A stretch of 42,787 bases of DNA from Actinocatenispora rupis (GTDB lineage Bacteria > Actinomycetota > Actinomycetes > Mycobacteriales > Micromonosporaceae). Location of the stretch: positions 1 to 42,787 of the forward strand of contig NZ_BOMB01000053.1 of NCBI RefSeq assembly GCF_016861975.1, in the 5' to 3' direction. Of the stretch, positions 7,801 to 15,603 are shown piece by piece. Positions within the stretch are counted from its first letter, which is position 1. Each line of letters begins with the position of its first letter. Made by a program: the position numbers and the translations under genes. Under the pieces are notes generated by a model. It searched no databases. It saw nothing but the letters and a program-made list of their open reading frames with translations, and was not told where the DNA came from.

Positions 7801-8220
7801 ATGCACGGCGAGGAGCGACTGCGTACGGCGGGGTTGCGGGTCACGCGACCCCGGCTCGCCGTCCTGGAGGTGCTCGCCACCGGCGGCCACCTGGACGTCG
7901 ACGAGATCACCCGCCAGGTCCGCGTCCGGCTCGACTCCGTGTCCACCCAGGCGGTGTACGACGTGCTCGGTGCGCTGTCGCGCGCCGGTCTGGCCCGGCG
8001 GATCGAGCCCGCCGGCAGCCCCGCCCGGTACGAGGCCCGTACCGGCGACAACCACCACCACGTGGTGTGCCGGGTGTGCGGCGCCATTTCCGACGTGGAC
8101 TGCGCGACCGGCCTCGCCCCCTGCCTCACCGCGTCCCCGGCGAACGGCTACGTGATCGACGAGGCGGAAGTGACGTTCTGGGGACTGTGCCCGGACTGCC
8201 AGCAGTCCGCGCAGGACTGA
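7801..8220 (+). CDS. Fur family transcriptional repressor (FurA/CatR type)
   Basis: This is a 139-residue metal- and redox-responsive repressor of the Fur/PerR superfamily. The N-terminal winged helix carries R-V-T-R-P-R-L-A-V-L and the V-S-T-Q-A-V-Y-D-V-L recognition region. The dimerisation half has the His cluster at residues 85-87, followed by C90-x-x-C93 and a second pair C130-x-x-C133, the usual structural zinc site. The ATG at 7801 has a GGAG site. An operator of the FurA type lies just upstream. In mycobacteria and Streptomyces such genes usually precede a catalase gene, but none follows here. Targets may therefore lie elsewhere in the genome. Confidence 0.9.
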   Translation: MHGEERLRTAGLRVTRPRLAVLEVLATGGHLDVDEITRQVRVRLDSVSTQAVYDVLGALSRAGLARRIEPAGSPARYEARTGDNHHHVVCRVCGAISDVDCATGLAPCLTASPANGYVIDEAEVTFWGLCPDCQQSAQD

Positions 8221-8519
8221 GACGGGCACCGGCACCCGAGGGGGTCGGCAGCTTCCGCGCCTACGCCACCGACGCCGGCGTACCGGTCGCGAGGGACGAC
8301 GACGCGCGCACTGGATCGAGCGGGCCGCGTTCGAGCCGGCGACCACGGTGCCGGGCATCGGGCCGGCGCCGTCCAGTACTGCAAGGCGACCGGATCACAG
8401 CGTGCGTCGATGGATCCACGCGGGTACCGCCGGGTCATGGTGACGCGCGGCCCGGCGGGTGCGTACCGCCACGTTTTTCGGCCTACGGCACGGCACGCGG
8501 GCCGTGGCAGGCTGGACGG
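8221..8519. other. Intergenic region between the Fur and MpaB-like genes
   Basis: About 300 bases contain no convincing gene. An imperfect hairpin (8427-8434 with 8451-8458) is visible but has a 16-nt loop. A leaderless -10 like box (CAGGCT, 8508-8513) lies 6 nt before the next GTG start. Confidence 0.45.
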
Positions 8520-9362
8520 GTGACTGCGCTCGACGAGCCGGCCGACGACCTTGGTCTGTTCGGGCCGGACAGCGTGACCTGGCGGATCCACGGCACTCTG
8601 CTGCTCGCGGTCGGCGGGCTGCGGGCGCTGTTCCTCCAGGCGCTGCACCCGCGCGCGATGGCCGGCGTCGCGCAGAACTCCGACTTCCGCGACGACCCGT
8701 GGGGCCGGCTGTACCGCACCGGCGACTACGTCGCGACCGTCGCGTTCGGTACGACGCAGGAGGCGCGACGGGCGGCGGCCCGGGTCCGCGGCATCCACCG
8801 CCGGCTGCGCGGGCGCGACCCGTACACGGGGGCGGAGTTCCGGGTGGACGACCCGGAGCTGCTGCGCTGGACGCACGTCTGCGAGGTGGAGTCGTTCGCC
8901 ACGACGGCGCGGCGCGGCGGGGTCCGGCTCACCGACGCCGACGTCGACCGGTACTACACCGAGCAGCTCCGCGCCGCCGAACTCGTCGGCCTCGACCCGG
9001 CCACGGTGCCGTCGTCGGCCGCCGACATCGCCGACTACTACGCGGACATGCGGCCGAAGCTGGCGTTGACGAAGGACGCGGCCGCGGCGGCGGTGTTCCT
9101 GTTCTGGCCGCGGATGCCGCTGCGGGTGGGGTTGGCCGGGGCGCGGGCCGGTTGGATGGGCGTGACCGGGCTGGCGTTCGGTCTGCTGCCCACCTGGGCC
9201 CGTCAGATGTACGGCGGGGTCGGCCTGCCCGTCGCCGACCGCACCGCCACCCTCGCCGTACGGTCGCTGGCCGGCACGCTGTCCGTGCTGCCCGAACGGG
9301 TCCGGCACAGCCCCCGGGTCCGCGCCGGCCTGGCCCGCGCCCGCGCCGCCGAACGGCAGTGA
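8520..9362 (+). CDS. Oxygenase MpaB family protein (DUF2236)
   Basis: This 280-residue protein has the DUF2236/MpaB signature. It shows R-I-H-G then L-F-L-Q-A-L-H-P-R-A-M-A-G-V near residue 45, followed by a W-G-R-L-Y-R-T-G-D-Y segment, and later W-T-H-V-C-E-V-E-S-F, whose His residues may bind haem or metal as in latex-clearing protein relatives. It is predicted to be a soluble helical oxygenase of unknown substrate. The GTG at 8520 follows a CAGGCT box by 6 nt, suggesting a leaderless transcript. It converges with the TetR gene at 9412. A link to the upstream Fur gene is possible but not shown. Confidence 0.82.
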   Translation: MTALDEPADDLGLFGPDSVTWRIHGTLLLAVGGLRALFLQALHPRAMAGVAQNSDFRDDPWGRLYRTGDYVATVAFGTTQEARRAAARVRGIHRRLRGRDPYTGAEFRVDDPELLRWTHVCEVESFATTARRGGVRLTDADVDRYYTEQLRAAELVGLDPATVPSSAADIADYYADMRPKLALTKDAAAAAVFLFWPRMPLRVGLAGARAGWMGVTGLAFGLLPTWARQMYGGVGLPVADRTATLAVRSLAGTLSVLPERVRHSPRVRAGLARARAAERQ

Positions 9363-9411
9363 CCGCGGGCCGCCGGGGTCGGTGACCGCCGCGGACGGCG
9401 GAACGGCCGGG

Positions 9412-10050
9412 TCAGGCGGCGAAGGCGCGGAGGAACGTGTCGACGCCGGACTCGACGCTGCGGCGCAGGTCCTGGGCGCGCACCGAGGTGCCGCTCATCA
9501 TCGCGAGTACCGGGAGGTCGCCGGAGATGAGCGCGACGAACTGATCGGCGGCGCAGACCGGGTCGGCGATGTCGAGCCGGCCGGCGTGCGCGAGCCGGGC
9601 GAGGCGGCCGGCGAGCGCGTCGTGCACCCGGTCGCGTCCGCTGCCGCGTACGGCGGCGAACAGGTCGGGGAACCGCCGGCTTTCGGCCAGTAGCAGGCGT
9701 TGCATGGCGAGCGCGCGGTCGTCGGCGATGCACCCACCGAGCCGTACGCCGACGTCGACGAGCGCGGCCCGGAGCGCGTCGGGGTCACCGGGGTCGGCGG
9801 GGAACGCGTCGAGCGCGGCGAGCGTCCGCGCGTTGAACTGTTCGGCGGAGTTGACCATGACGGCGCGGAACAGGTTCTCCTTGCCGCCGAGATGGTTGTA
9901 GATGGTCGGTTTGGCGACGCCGGCCGCGGCGGCGATGGCGTCGATGCTGGCGCGTTCGTACCCGTGCTCGGCGAAGACGCGGAAGGCCGCGTCGAGGATG
10001 GCCTGCCGTTTGTCGAGCCGGCCGCGCACCGGTGTCTGATCGACGCTCAC
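9412..10050 (-). CDS. TetR/AcrR family repressor of the adjacent MFS exporter
   Basis: This 212-residue TetR protein has its helix-turn-helix in residues about 15-60 (A-S-I-D-A-I-A-A-A-A-G-V-A-K-P-T-I-Y-N-H-L). The C-terminal part resembles the AefR-like ligand domain. It diverges from a 14-TM drug exporter with a 108-bp gap that holds two inverted repeats, the classic layout of a repressor controlling itself and its pump. The GTG start at 10050 lies 6 nt after a TAGACT -10 box (complement of 10057-10062), so the mRNA is probably leaderless. The inducer is unknown. Confidence 0.9.
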   Translation of the reverse strand: MSVDQTPVRGRLDKRQAILDAAFRVFAEHGYERASIDAIAAAAGVAKPTIYNHLGGKENLFRAVMVNSAEQFNARTLAALDAFPADPGDPDALRAALVDVGVRLGGCIADDRALAMQRLLLAESRRFPDLFAAVRGSGRDRVHDALAGRLARLAHAGRLDIADPVCAADQFVALISGDLPVLAMMSGTSVRAQDLRRSVESGVDTFLRAFAA

Positions 10051-10056
10051 CCGCTC

Positions 10057-10062
10057 AGTCTA
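10057..10062 (-). promoter_or_regulatory. Leaderless -10 box of the TetR gene
   Basis: On the complement, TAGACT lies 6 nt before the GTG at 10050. The inverted repeat at 10070-10088 falls where the -35 region would be, consistent with autorepression. Confidence 0.55.
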
Positions 10063-10069
10063 GCGATCA

Positions 10070-10088
10070 GTACCGTGACGTACGGTAC
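10070..10088. promoter_or_regulatory. Inverted-repeat operator 1 of the TetR/MFS pair
   Basis: GTACCGT at 10070-10076 and ACGGTAC at 10082-10088 form a 7-bp inverted repeat with a 5-bp spacer, a 19-bp site typical of TetR-family operators. Confidence 0.65.
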
Positions 10089-10090
10089 GT

Positions 10091-10106
10091 TGAACTAGCC
10101 AGTTCA
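10091..10106. promoter_or_regulatory. Inverted-repeat operator 2 of the TetR/MFS pair
   Basis: TGAACTAGCCAGTTCA is a 6-bp perfect inverted repeat with a 4-bp centre, located only two bases after operator 1. It may be a second TetR half-turn site or the true operator. Confidence 0.6.
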
Positions 10107-10158
10107 TTTTCTCTGACTCTATGGTTCTGTTCGTTTGATCGACGAGTAGGAGCCGGAG

Positions 10159-11559
10159 ATGACGGAACGGGGCGCGCGGCTCGAACCCGCGCTGCTGAAA
10201 CTGCTGGGCGTGCTCGCGCTCGGCGCGATGATGGCCACCCTCGACGCGACGATCGTCAACGTCGGGCTGCCCACCCTCGCGGTACGGCTGGACGCCGGGC
10301 TCGACACCGTCGAGTGGGCCGCCACCGGGTACCTGCTGGCCGTGTCGGTGGCGACGCCGGTCAGCGGCTGGGCCGTCGACCGGTACGGAGGGCGCCGGAT
10401 GTGGCTCGTCGGCGTCGTCCTGTTCACCGCCGGGTCGGCGCTGTCCAGCGTGGCGTGGTCGGCGCCGAGCCTGATCGCGTTCCGGGTGGTGCAGGGTCTC
10501 GGCGGCGGCATGCTCGAACCGACCATGCTGACCGTGCTCGCCCGTGCGGCCGGGCCGTCCCGCGCCGGCCGGGCGATGGGGCTGGTCTCGATGCCGATCA
10601 CGCTCGGCCCGGCGGTCGGCCCCGTCCTCGGCGGCGTACTCGTCGCGCACCTCGACTGGCGGTGGATGTTCCTGATCAACATCCCGGTCGGGCTGGTCGT
10701 ACTCGCGCTGTCGCTGCGGGTCGTACCGGGTGGGGACGAGCGGACCGAGCGGCCGCTCGACGTCCTCGGCCTGTCGCTGCTGACCCCCGGCTTCGCCGCC
10801 CTCGTGTACGCGCTGTCCCAGGCCGGGTCGGCCGGCCTCGGCGCGCCGCGCGTCCTCGTCGGCTTCGCGCTCGGCGCCGTACTGCTCGCCGGCTACGTGG
10901 TCCATGCCCTGCGTACGCGCCGGCCGCCGCTCGTCGACCTGCGGCTGTTCCGCATCCGCGGGTACGCGGTGGCGATCGTGCTCATGACGCTGGTCGGCGG
11001 CACCCTGTTCGGCGCGTACTTCCTGGTACCGCAGTACCACCAGCAGGTCGGTGGGCACGGACCGCTCGGCGCCGGGCTGCTGCTGGCACCGTTCGGACTG
11101 GGCGCGCTGGTCGCGATGCCGCTCGCCGGACGGCTGTCGGACCGGATCGGCGCCCGGCTACTGGCCCCGACCGGCGCCGTACTCGCCGTGCTCGCGCTCA
11201 CCCCGTTCGCCCTCGCCGCACCGCAACCCGTACTCGCGGTCGCCGCCGGCCTGCTCGGCGCCGCCCTCGGTACGGTCGGCGCGTCGAGCACCGGCACCGT
11301 CTACCGGTCCGTACCGCCGGCGTCGGCGGCGAGCGCCACCACCGCGCTGTACGTGCTGAACCAGGTGGGCGGCGCGCTCGCGATCGCGCTCACCACGCTG
11401 GCGCTCGGCGGCACCGGGACACCGACCAGCCCGTACCCCCGGGCGTTCTGGGTACTGGTCGCGGTCCCGGCGCTGATCGCCGTCGTCGCGCTCGCCCTGC
11501 CCGGCCGGCGCGCCACCGTCCCGGCCCCCGCCCCCGAAGTACCGGAACCGGTGGGGTGA
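10159..11559 (+). CDS. MFS drug:H+ antiporter, DHA2 (EmrB/QacA) family, 14 TM
   Basis: This 466-residue inner-membrane exporter would expel drugs in exchange for protons. The DHA2 signatures are visible: L-D-A-T-I-V-N-V-G-L-P near residue 30 (motif D1), a loop 2-3 motif A (G-W-A-V-D-R-Y-G-G-R-R), and motif C (G-P-A-V-G-P-V-L-G-G-V-L) in TM5. Hydrophobicity supports about 14 segments. The ATG has a GGAG site. The divergent TetR gene and two operators indicate substrate-induced expression. The short 3' gap before the convergent NmrA gene is 7 bp. The specific substrate cannot be inferred. Confidence 0.93.
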   Translation: MTERGARLEPALLKLLGVLALGAMMATLDATIVNVGLPTLAVRLDAGLDTVEWAATGYLLAVSVATPVSGWAVDRYGGRRMWLVGVVLFTAGSALSSVAWSAPSLIAFRVVQGLGGGMLEPTMLTVLARAAGPSRAGRAMGLVSMPITLGPAVGPVLGGVLVAHLDWRWMFLINIPVGLVVLALSLRVVPGGDERTERPLDVLGLSLLTPGFAALVYALSQAGSAGLGAPRVLVGFALGAVLLAGYVVHALRTRRPPLVDLRLFRIRGYAVAIVLMTLVGGTLFGAYFLVPQYHQQVGGHGPLGAGLLLAPFGLGALVAMPLAGRLSDRIGARLLAPTGAVLAVLALTPFALAAPQPVLAVAAGLLGAALGTVGASSTGTVYRSVPPASAASATTALYVLNQVGGALAIALTTLALGGTGTPTSPYPRAFWVLVAVPALIAVVALALPGRRATVPAPAPEVPEPVG

Positions 11560-11566
11560 CGGCGAT

Positions 11567-12394
11567 CTAGCGGAACGCGTCGGCGTTCGCGGCGACCCAC
11601 TCCGCGAACGTCCGCGCGGGCCGGCCCGTGACCTTCTCCACGGTCGGCAGTACGACCGGCGGCTGGTCCAGCAGCTTCTTCTGGATCTCCAGCGCGCCCC
11701 GCGCGTACCGGGCGTCGATGTTCCGCGCCATCACCTCCAACGCCTCCTCCACCGAGACCTGCTCGTACCGGACGGGGCGGCCGAGCACCTCGCCGATGAT
11801 GCGGACCTGATCGGCCTGGCTGAGCCATTCCGGCCCGGACAGCGGGTACGCGGTGCCGGCGTGGCCGTCCTCGGTGAGCGCGTGCACGCCGACCGCGGCG
11901 ATGTCGACCGGGTCGATCGGCGCGGTCGACGCCGACGGGTACGCGCCGCGGACGACACCCTCGCGTACCTCGGGGGCCCACCAGAGGGCGTTGCTGGCGA
12001 ACCCGCCGGGCCGCAGGTGCGTCCACGCGAGCCCGGACTCCTCGATCGCGCTCTCCACGGCGCGGTGGTGGTCGCCGATCGGGTTGTCGGGCCCGGCGCT
12101 CTCGACCGCGATCGACGACAGCAGGACGATCCGGCGCACGCCGGCCGCCTTCGCCGCCTCGACGGGGATCCGCGGATCGCCGAACGTCGCGTACAGGAAG
12201 AGGGCGTCGGCGCCGGCGAACGCGTCGGTCAGCGTGGCCGGGTCGGCGAGATCCCCGCGCCCGATCTCCACTCCCGCGGGTACGTCGAGGGTCTCGGGGC
12301 GGCGGGACAGGGCGCGGACGGGCCGGCCCACGGCGGCGAGCCGGCGTACGACCTCGCGGCCGACGCCGCCGGTCGCTCCGGTCACGACGATCAT
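11567..12394 (-). CDS. NmrA-type NAD(P)-binding oxidoreductase
   Basis: This 275-residue Rossmann protein of the atypical SDR/NmrA group begins with the dinucleotide motif T-G-A-T-G-G-V-G at residues 5-12. R-R after the second strand suggests NADP. It has V-L-L-S-S-I-A-V and L-R-P-G-G-F segments typical of NmrA/QOR2-like proteins and lacks the classic Y-x-x-x-K of catalytic SDRs. It may sense redox state or reduce quinones. The ATG at 12394 follows a GAGGAGG ribosome site. It diverges from a TetR gene 90 bp away across an inverted repeat, so it is the likely target of that regulator. Confidence 0.85.
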   Translation of the reverse strand: MIVVTGATGGVGREVVRRLAAVGRPVRALSRRPETLDVPAGVEIGRGDLADPATLTDAFAGADALFLYATFGDPRIPVEAAKAAGVRRIVLLSSIAVESAGPDNPIGDHHRAVESAIEESGLAWTHLRPGGFASNALWWAPEVREGVVRGAYPSASTAPIDPVDIAAVGVHALTEDGHAGTAYPLSGPEWLSQADQVRIIGEVLGRPVRYEQVSVEEALEVMARNIDARYARGALEIQKKLLDQPPVVLPTVEKVTGRPARTFAEWVAANADAFR

Positions 12395-12409
12395 GATGTA
12401 CCTCCTCGA

Positions 12410-12452
12410 TAGTCAACTTCGGAGGCATCATAATCATCTTCTGGGTTGACTA
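12410..12452. promoter_or_regulatory. Spaced inverted octamers between the NmrA and TetR genes
   Basis: TAGTCAAC at 12410-12417 and GTTGACTA at 12445-12452 are perfect inverted octamers 27 bp apart in the divergent promoter. The right half overlaps a TTGAC -35-like element of the TetR gene. They probably mark operator half-sites for the TetR protein. Confidence 0.55.
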
Positions 12453-12471
12453 ACTAGACCGGGGGGCGGAT

Positions 12472-12477
12472 TAGGAT
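12472..12477 (+). promoter_or_regulatory. Leaderless -10 box TAGGAT of the second TetR gene
   Basis: TAGGAT ends 7 nt before the ATG at 12485. The upstream in-frame ATG at 12476 lies inside this box, so 12485 is the better start. Confidence 0.6.
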
Positions 12478-12484
12478 GAGGCGC

Positions 12485-13132
12485 ATGGCACCAGGTCCCC
12501 GCCGCGCGCCGGCACCCGACGAACGGCAACGCGACGCCGAGCGGTCCCGCCGGCTGCTGCTCGACGCCGCGCTCCGCGAGTTCTCCGCCCACGGGTACGC
12601 GGGGACCAAGATCGCCGACATCGCCGCCCGCGCCGGCGTGAACAAGCAGCTCATCAGCTACTACTTCGGCGGGAAGGAAGGGATCTACCGGGCGCTGCAC
12701 GAGCACTGGCAGGAGCGCGAGAACGAGTTCGCCGGTCCGGACAGGACGCTGGAGGAGGCGATCCTCGGCTACCTCGACGCCGGGCTCACCGACCCGTGCC
12801 CGGCCCGGCTGATCGCCTGGAGCGGCCTCGCCGACGACGGCTCCCCCGACGTACTCGGCGACGAGGACGACGAACCCCGCGTACGCGCCTGGCAGCAGCG
12901 CGGCGAACTCGCCGACGACGTCGACCCCGCCGCCGTACTGCTCGCGATCCGCGGCATGGTGATGGCCCCGGTGATCATGCCGCACGTGGCCCGGCAACTG
13001 TTCGGTACCGAGCCCGGCAGCCCCGAGTTCCGCGAGCGCTACGGGAAGCTGCTGCGCGGCGTCATTCGGCGACTTGCGCTGCCGGCACCGCCGCCCGCCG
13101 TACCGGACGGAACGCCACCGCCAGCGGAATGA
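12485..13132 (+). CDS. TetR/AcrR family regulator (likely represses the NmrA gene)
   Basis: This 215-residue TetR protein has a helix-turn-helix (T-K-I-A-D-I-A-A-R-A-G-V-N-K-Q-L-I-S-Y-Y-F-G-G-K) at about residues 38-62. The following helical region includes an acidic stretch D-E-D-D-E and ends in a Pro-rich tail. Its 3' end overlaps the convergent MFS gene by 71 bp. It diverges from the NmrA-type oxidoreductase across a 90-bp region with inverted octamers. The start is chosen by the leaderless -10 box. Confidence 0.88.
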   Translation: MAPGPRRAPAPDERQRDAERSRRLLLDAALREFSAHGYAGTKIADIAARAGVNKQLISYYFGGKEGIYRALHEHWQERENEFAGPDRTLEEAILGYLDAGLTDPCPARLIAWSGLADDGSPDVLGDEDDEPRVRAWQQRGELADDVDPAAVLLAIRGMVMAPVIMPHVARQLFGTEPGSPEFRERYGKLLRGVIRRLALPAPPPAVPDGTPPPAE

Positions 13133-14279
13133 TCGCCGCGACCAGTACCAGCGGGACCGCGAAGCCGACCCGCCACGTCGACACCGACTCGATCGCACCG
13201 ACCAGCGGCGCGCCCACGAGGAACCCGACGTAGTTGAACAGGTTCACCCGGGACACGGCCAGCCCGGTGCCACCCGGGTCGTACTGACCGGCGGCGGAGA
13301 ACGACTGCGGCACCACCACGCACAACCCCAGCCCCAGTACGCCGAAGCCGACGATCGCGGCCGCCGACCCCGGCGCCGCCACCACCAGCGCCAGCCCCAG
13401 CACGGCGACGACACCGCCCGCGCGGACCGCCACGACCGGGCCGAACCGCCGCACCACCCGGTCCGCGCCGACCCGCCCCACCAGCATGCACCCCTGGTAC
13501 GCCGCGTACCCCCAGGAGGCGATCGCGGCGGACGCGGCGAGACCGTTGCGCAGGTAGAGGGCGCTCCAGTTCGAGGTCGCCGAGTCCGCGATGTACATGA
13601 GCGCCACGGCAAGACCGATCAGGACGATCGGCCGCCACGGTACGGCCGGCGCGGGCGTGCCTGCCGGCCCGGCATCGGCGGGTGCGGTCTCCTCGGCGCG
13701 CGACAGCAGGCGCGGACCGAACCCCACGGACAGGCCGACACCCAGCACGGCCACCACGCCGAACCCGGCCCCCAGCGGCAGCCGCCAGTGCTCCGTACCG
13801 GACGAGATGAGCGCGCCGAGGATGCCCGCGGCGCTCCACACCGCATGGAACGAGGCAAGGATGCTCCGCCCGTACCGTCGCTCCAGGCCGACGCCCTGCA
13901 TGTTCATCGTGGCGTCGACCGCGCCGACGCAGACGCCGAAGAACGCGAGCGCCACGTACAGCCCGGGGCGGTTGGGCACCAGGCCGGTGGCGAGCACCGA
14001 CAGGCAGACGACCGGCTGCACCACCCGCAGCACCGCGGCACTGCCGACCCGCTCGGCGACCAGGCCCGCCAGCAGGCTGCCCACCCCCGCCACCACCGGT
14101 ACGGCGAGCAGCAGTCCGGCCAGCCCCAGGTCGCTGAACCCGAACCGGGTCTGGAGCACCGGCACCTGGGTCAACAGCGCGGCGAAGCACAGGCCCTGGA
14201 CGAAGTAGCTCGCCGAGATCGCGACTCGGCGGCGGCCGTCCCGGTACCCGGTGGTGGTGTGCTCGGCGATCCCGGTCAT
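13062..14279 (-). CDS. MFS transporter (12 TM, YbjJ/FucP-like class)
   Basis: This 405-residue integral membrane protein has about 12 hydrophobic segments. It has the S-Y-F-V-Q-G-L-C-F start, the repeated G-L-A-G-L-L-L-A-V-P-V-V-A-G motif, and D-A-T-M-N-M-Q-G-V in the middle of TM4. The D-A-T-M-N-x-Q sequence is typical of YbjJ-type MFS proteins of unknown substrate. The start has a GGGAGG site. The 3' end overlaps the convergent TetR gene. It lies 64 bp downstream of the RecB-like gene and could share its transcript. The substrate is unknown. Confidence 0.85.
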   Translation of the reverse strand: MTGIAEHTTTGYRDGRRRVAISASYFVQGLCFAALLTQVPVLQTRFGFSDLGLAGLLLAVPVVAGVGSLLAGLVAERVGSAAVLRVVQPVVCLSVLATGLVPNRPGLYVALAFFGVCVGAVDATMNMQGVGLERRYGRSILASFHAVWSAAGILGALISSGTEHWRLPLGAGFGVVAVLGVGLSVGFGPRLLSRAEETAPADAGPAGTPAPAVPWRPIVLIGLAVALMYIADSATSNWSALYLRNGLAASAAIASWGYAAYQGCMLVGRVGADRVVRRFGPVVAVRAGGVVAVLGLALVVAAPGSAAAIVGFGVLGLGLCVVVPQSFSAAGQYDPGGTGLAVSRVNLFNYVGFLVGAPLVGAIESVSTWRVGFAVPLVLVAAIIPLAVAFRPVRRAAVPAAQVAE

Positions 14280-14343
14280 CGCCGCCTCCCGTCCGCGTAC
14301 GTGCCGGGAAGCGTATCCGAAAGTTCCTCGCGTTGGGGGTCGG

Positions 14344-15213
14344 TCAGCCGTCCAGGGCCCGGGCCACCGACTCCCACGCGTCGTGCTCCGGCGCCGCCGA
14401 CCCCACCGGGCAGACCTTCCGGAAATCGCACCAGCCGCACCGCATGCTCGGCGCCGTCGGGAACGCGTCGTCCGGGTCCTCGCCGCCGGAGACCCGCCGC
14501 TCGGCCGCCACGATGTCCCGCGCGGTGTCCTCCGCCCGGGTCAGGTGCCGCTGCAACGACTCGTCGGTGTGGTCGTGCGCCGCCACCTCCCCGGTCGGCA
14601 GGTGGTGCAACTCGACCCGGTGACACGCCCGGTGCATCGTGCGCGCGGTGGCCACCGCGTACAGCGCGAGGGCGCGGGAACCACGGGCGTCGTCCGAGGT
14701 CAGCGGCGAACGGCCGGTCTTGTAGTCGACGATGACCAGCTCGTCGCCGCGCCGGTCGATGCGGTCCACCCGCCCGTTGAACGCCAGCACCGCCGTCCGG
14801 GTCGCGACCACGCGCTCGACGCCGACCGGGTCCTCGTCCGGATCCAGCGTCCCCACGTACTCCTCCAGCCAGCGTAACGCCAGCGCGAACGCGGCCTTGC
14901 CCTGCTCCGCGTCGCGGTAGCCCTCCGACACCCAGGTCGCGCGCAGCAGCCGGGCCAGCGCCGCCGGGTCGCGCGACTCCGCCGGCAGGCCGTGCCAGTT
15001 CTTCAGGGCGGTGTGCACGCTCGCACCCAGCGAGTTGTGCGCCCACGGCGGGCCCTTCGGCGGCTGCGGCCGATCCACGTACTGGTAGCGGTAGCGCCGG
15101 GGACAGTCCTCGTACGCCCCGAGCTTGCTCGGTGTGCACACGAACAGCTTCTCCGGCATCCCGCCGAGAGTGAGCTGTTCGGGCACCACGGCCCGCCGTA
15201 CCTGTTCGGTCAT
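14344..15213 (-). CDS. RecB-like PD-(D/E)XK nuclease with Fe-S cluster
   Basis: This is a 289-residue Cas4/AddB-type nuclease domain protein, annotated in Actinobacteria as a RecB family exonuclease. Active-site elements G-R-V-D-R-I and V-I-V-D-Y-K-T-G (residues about 145-165) give the D...(D/E)xK core. One Cys in E-D-C-P-R-R-Y (about residue 38) and three near the C-terminus (C-G-W-C-D-F-R-K-V-C-P) form the expected 4Fe-4S site. It stands alone without a helicase domain. ATG 15213 is preferred; the in-frame ATG at 15222 is directly preceded by its only purine run and has worse spacing. It probably processes DNA ends in repair. Confidence 0.9.
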   Translation of the reverse strand: MTEQVRRAVVPEQLTLGGMPEKLFVCTPSKLGAYEDCPRRYRYQYVDRPQPPKGPPWAHNSLGASVHTALKNWHGLPAESRDPAALARLLRATWVSEGYRDAEQGKAAFALALRWLEEYVGTLDPDEDPVGVERVVATRTAVLAFNGRVDRIDRRGDELVIVDYKTGRSPLTSDDARGSRALALYAVATARTMHRACHRVELHHLPTGEVAAHDHTDESLQRHLTRAEDTARDIVAAERRVSGGEDPDDAFPTAPSMRCGWCDFRKVCPVGSAAPEHDAWESVARALDG

Positions 15214-15351
15214 CGCGCGCATCCCGTCGACTGGCCGGTGGAATCGGACACCCCTCTGATCCTGCCAGTGCCCTATGACAATCCGTACTCGACACGGGCG
15301 GCCACCGCGTCGGCGGGGGTATCGTGGCGGCGATCCCCACCGGAGGTGTAC

Positions 15352-15597
15352 ATGGGCCTGCTCAAGTGGATGCGCGGCGACAGCGACTCGCCGACGTCCG
15401 CCATGCTCGCGGCCGGTCTCGGCGAGCTGAGCGGCGTGCTGTCGGCCGGGAAGCGCAAGCAGACCGAGCTGATCCAGGAGCAGCAGAACAAGCGGGAGGA
15501 CATCTCCAACGGTGCCCCCGCCGGCGTCGACCTGGACCGCGGCGTCGCCGTCATCCGCCGCCGCCCCACGGCCGACACCCCCGAGCCCACCGCCTGA
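15352..15597 (+). CDS. Small conserved hypothetical protein (resembles DUF6191)
   Basis: This 81-residue soluble protein begins M-G-L-L-K-W-M-R-G-D. It has a Lys/Gln/Glu-rich centre and ends with a G-V-D-L-D-R-G-V-A-V-I-R strand. The layout (short amphipathic start, charged middle, D-L-D-x-G-x-A stretch) resembles DUF6191-type actinobacterial proteins, but this is from memory of the family. The ATG has a GGAGG site 7 nt upstream. It is convergent with MarC, leaving 6 bp. The function is unknown. Confidence 0.65.
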   Translation: MGLLKWMRGDSDSPTSAMLAAGLGELSGVLSAGKRKQTELIQEQQNKREDISNGAPAGVDLDRGVAVIRRRPTADTPEPTA

Positions 15598-15603
15598 ACC
15601 GCG

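Noticed and set aside
8460-9385. Alternative plus-strand ORF overlapping the MpaB gene
   Set aside because: The translation is an Arg/Pro/Gly-rich shadow. The MpaB signature is in the chosen frame.
10093-10104. GAAC...GTTC palindrome resembling an SOS box
   Set aside because: The spacing is N6 rather than N4, so LexA should not bind. It is better explained as part of a TetR operator.
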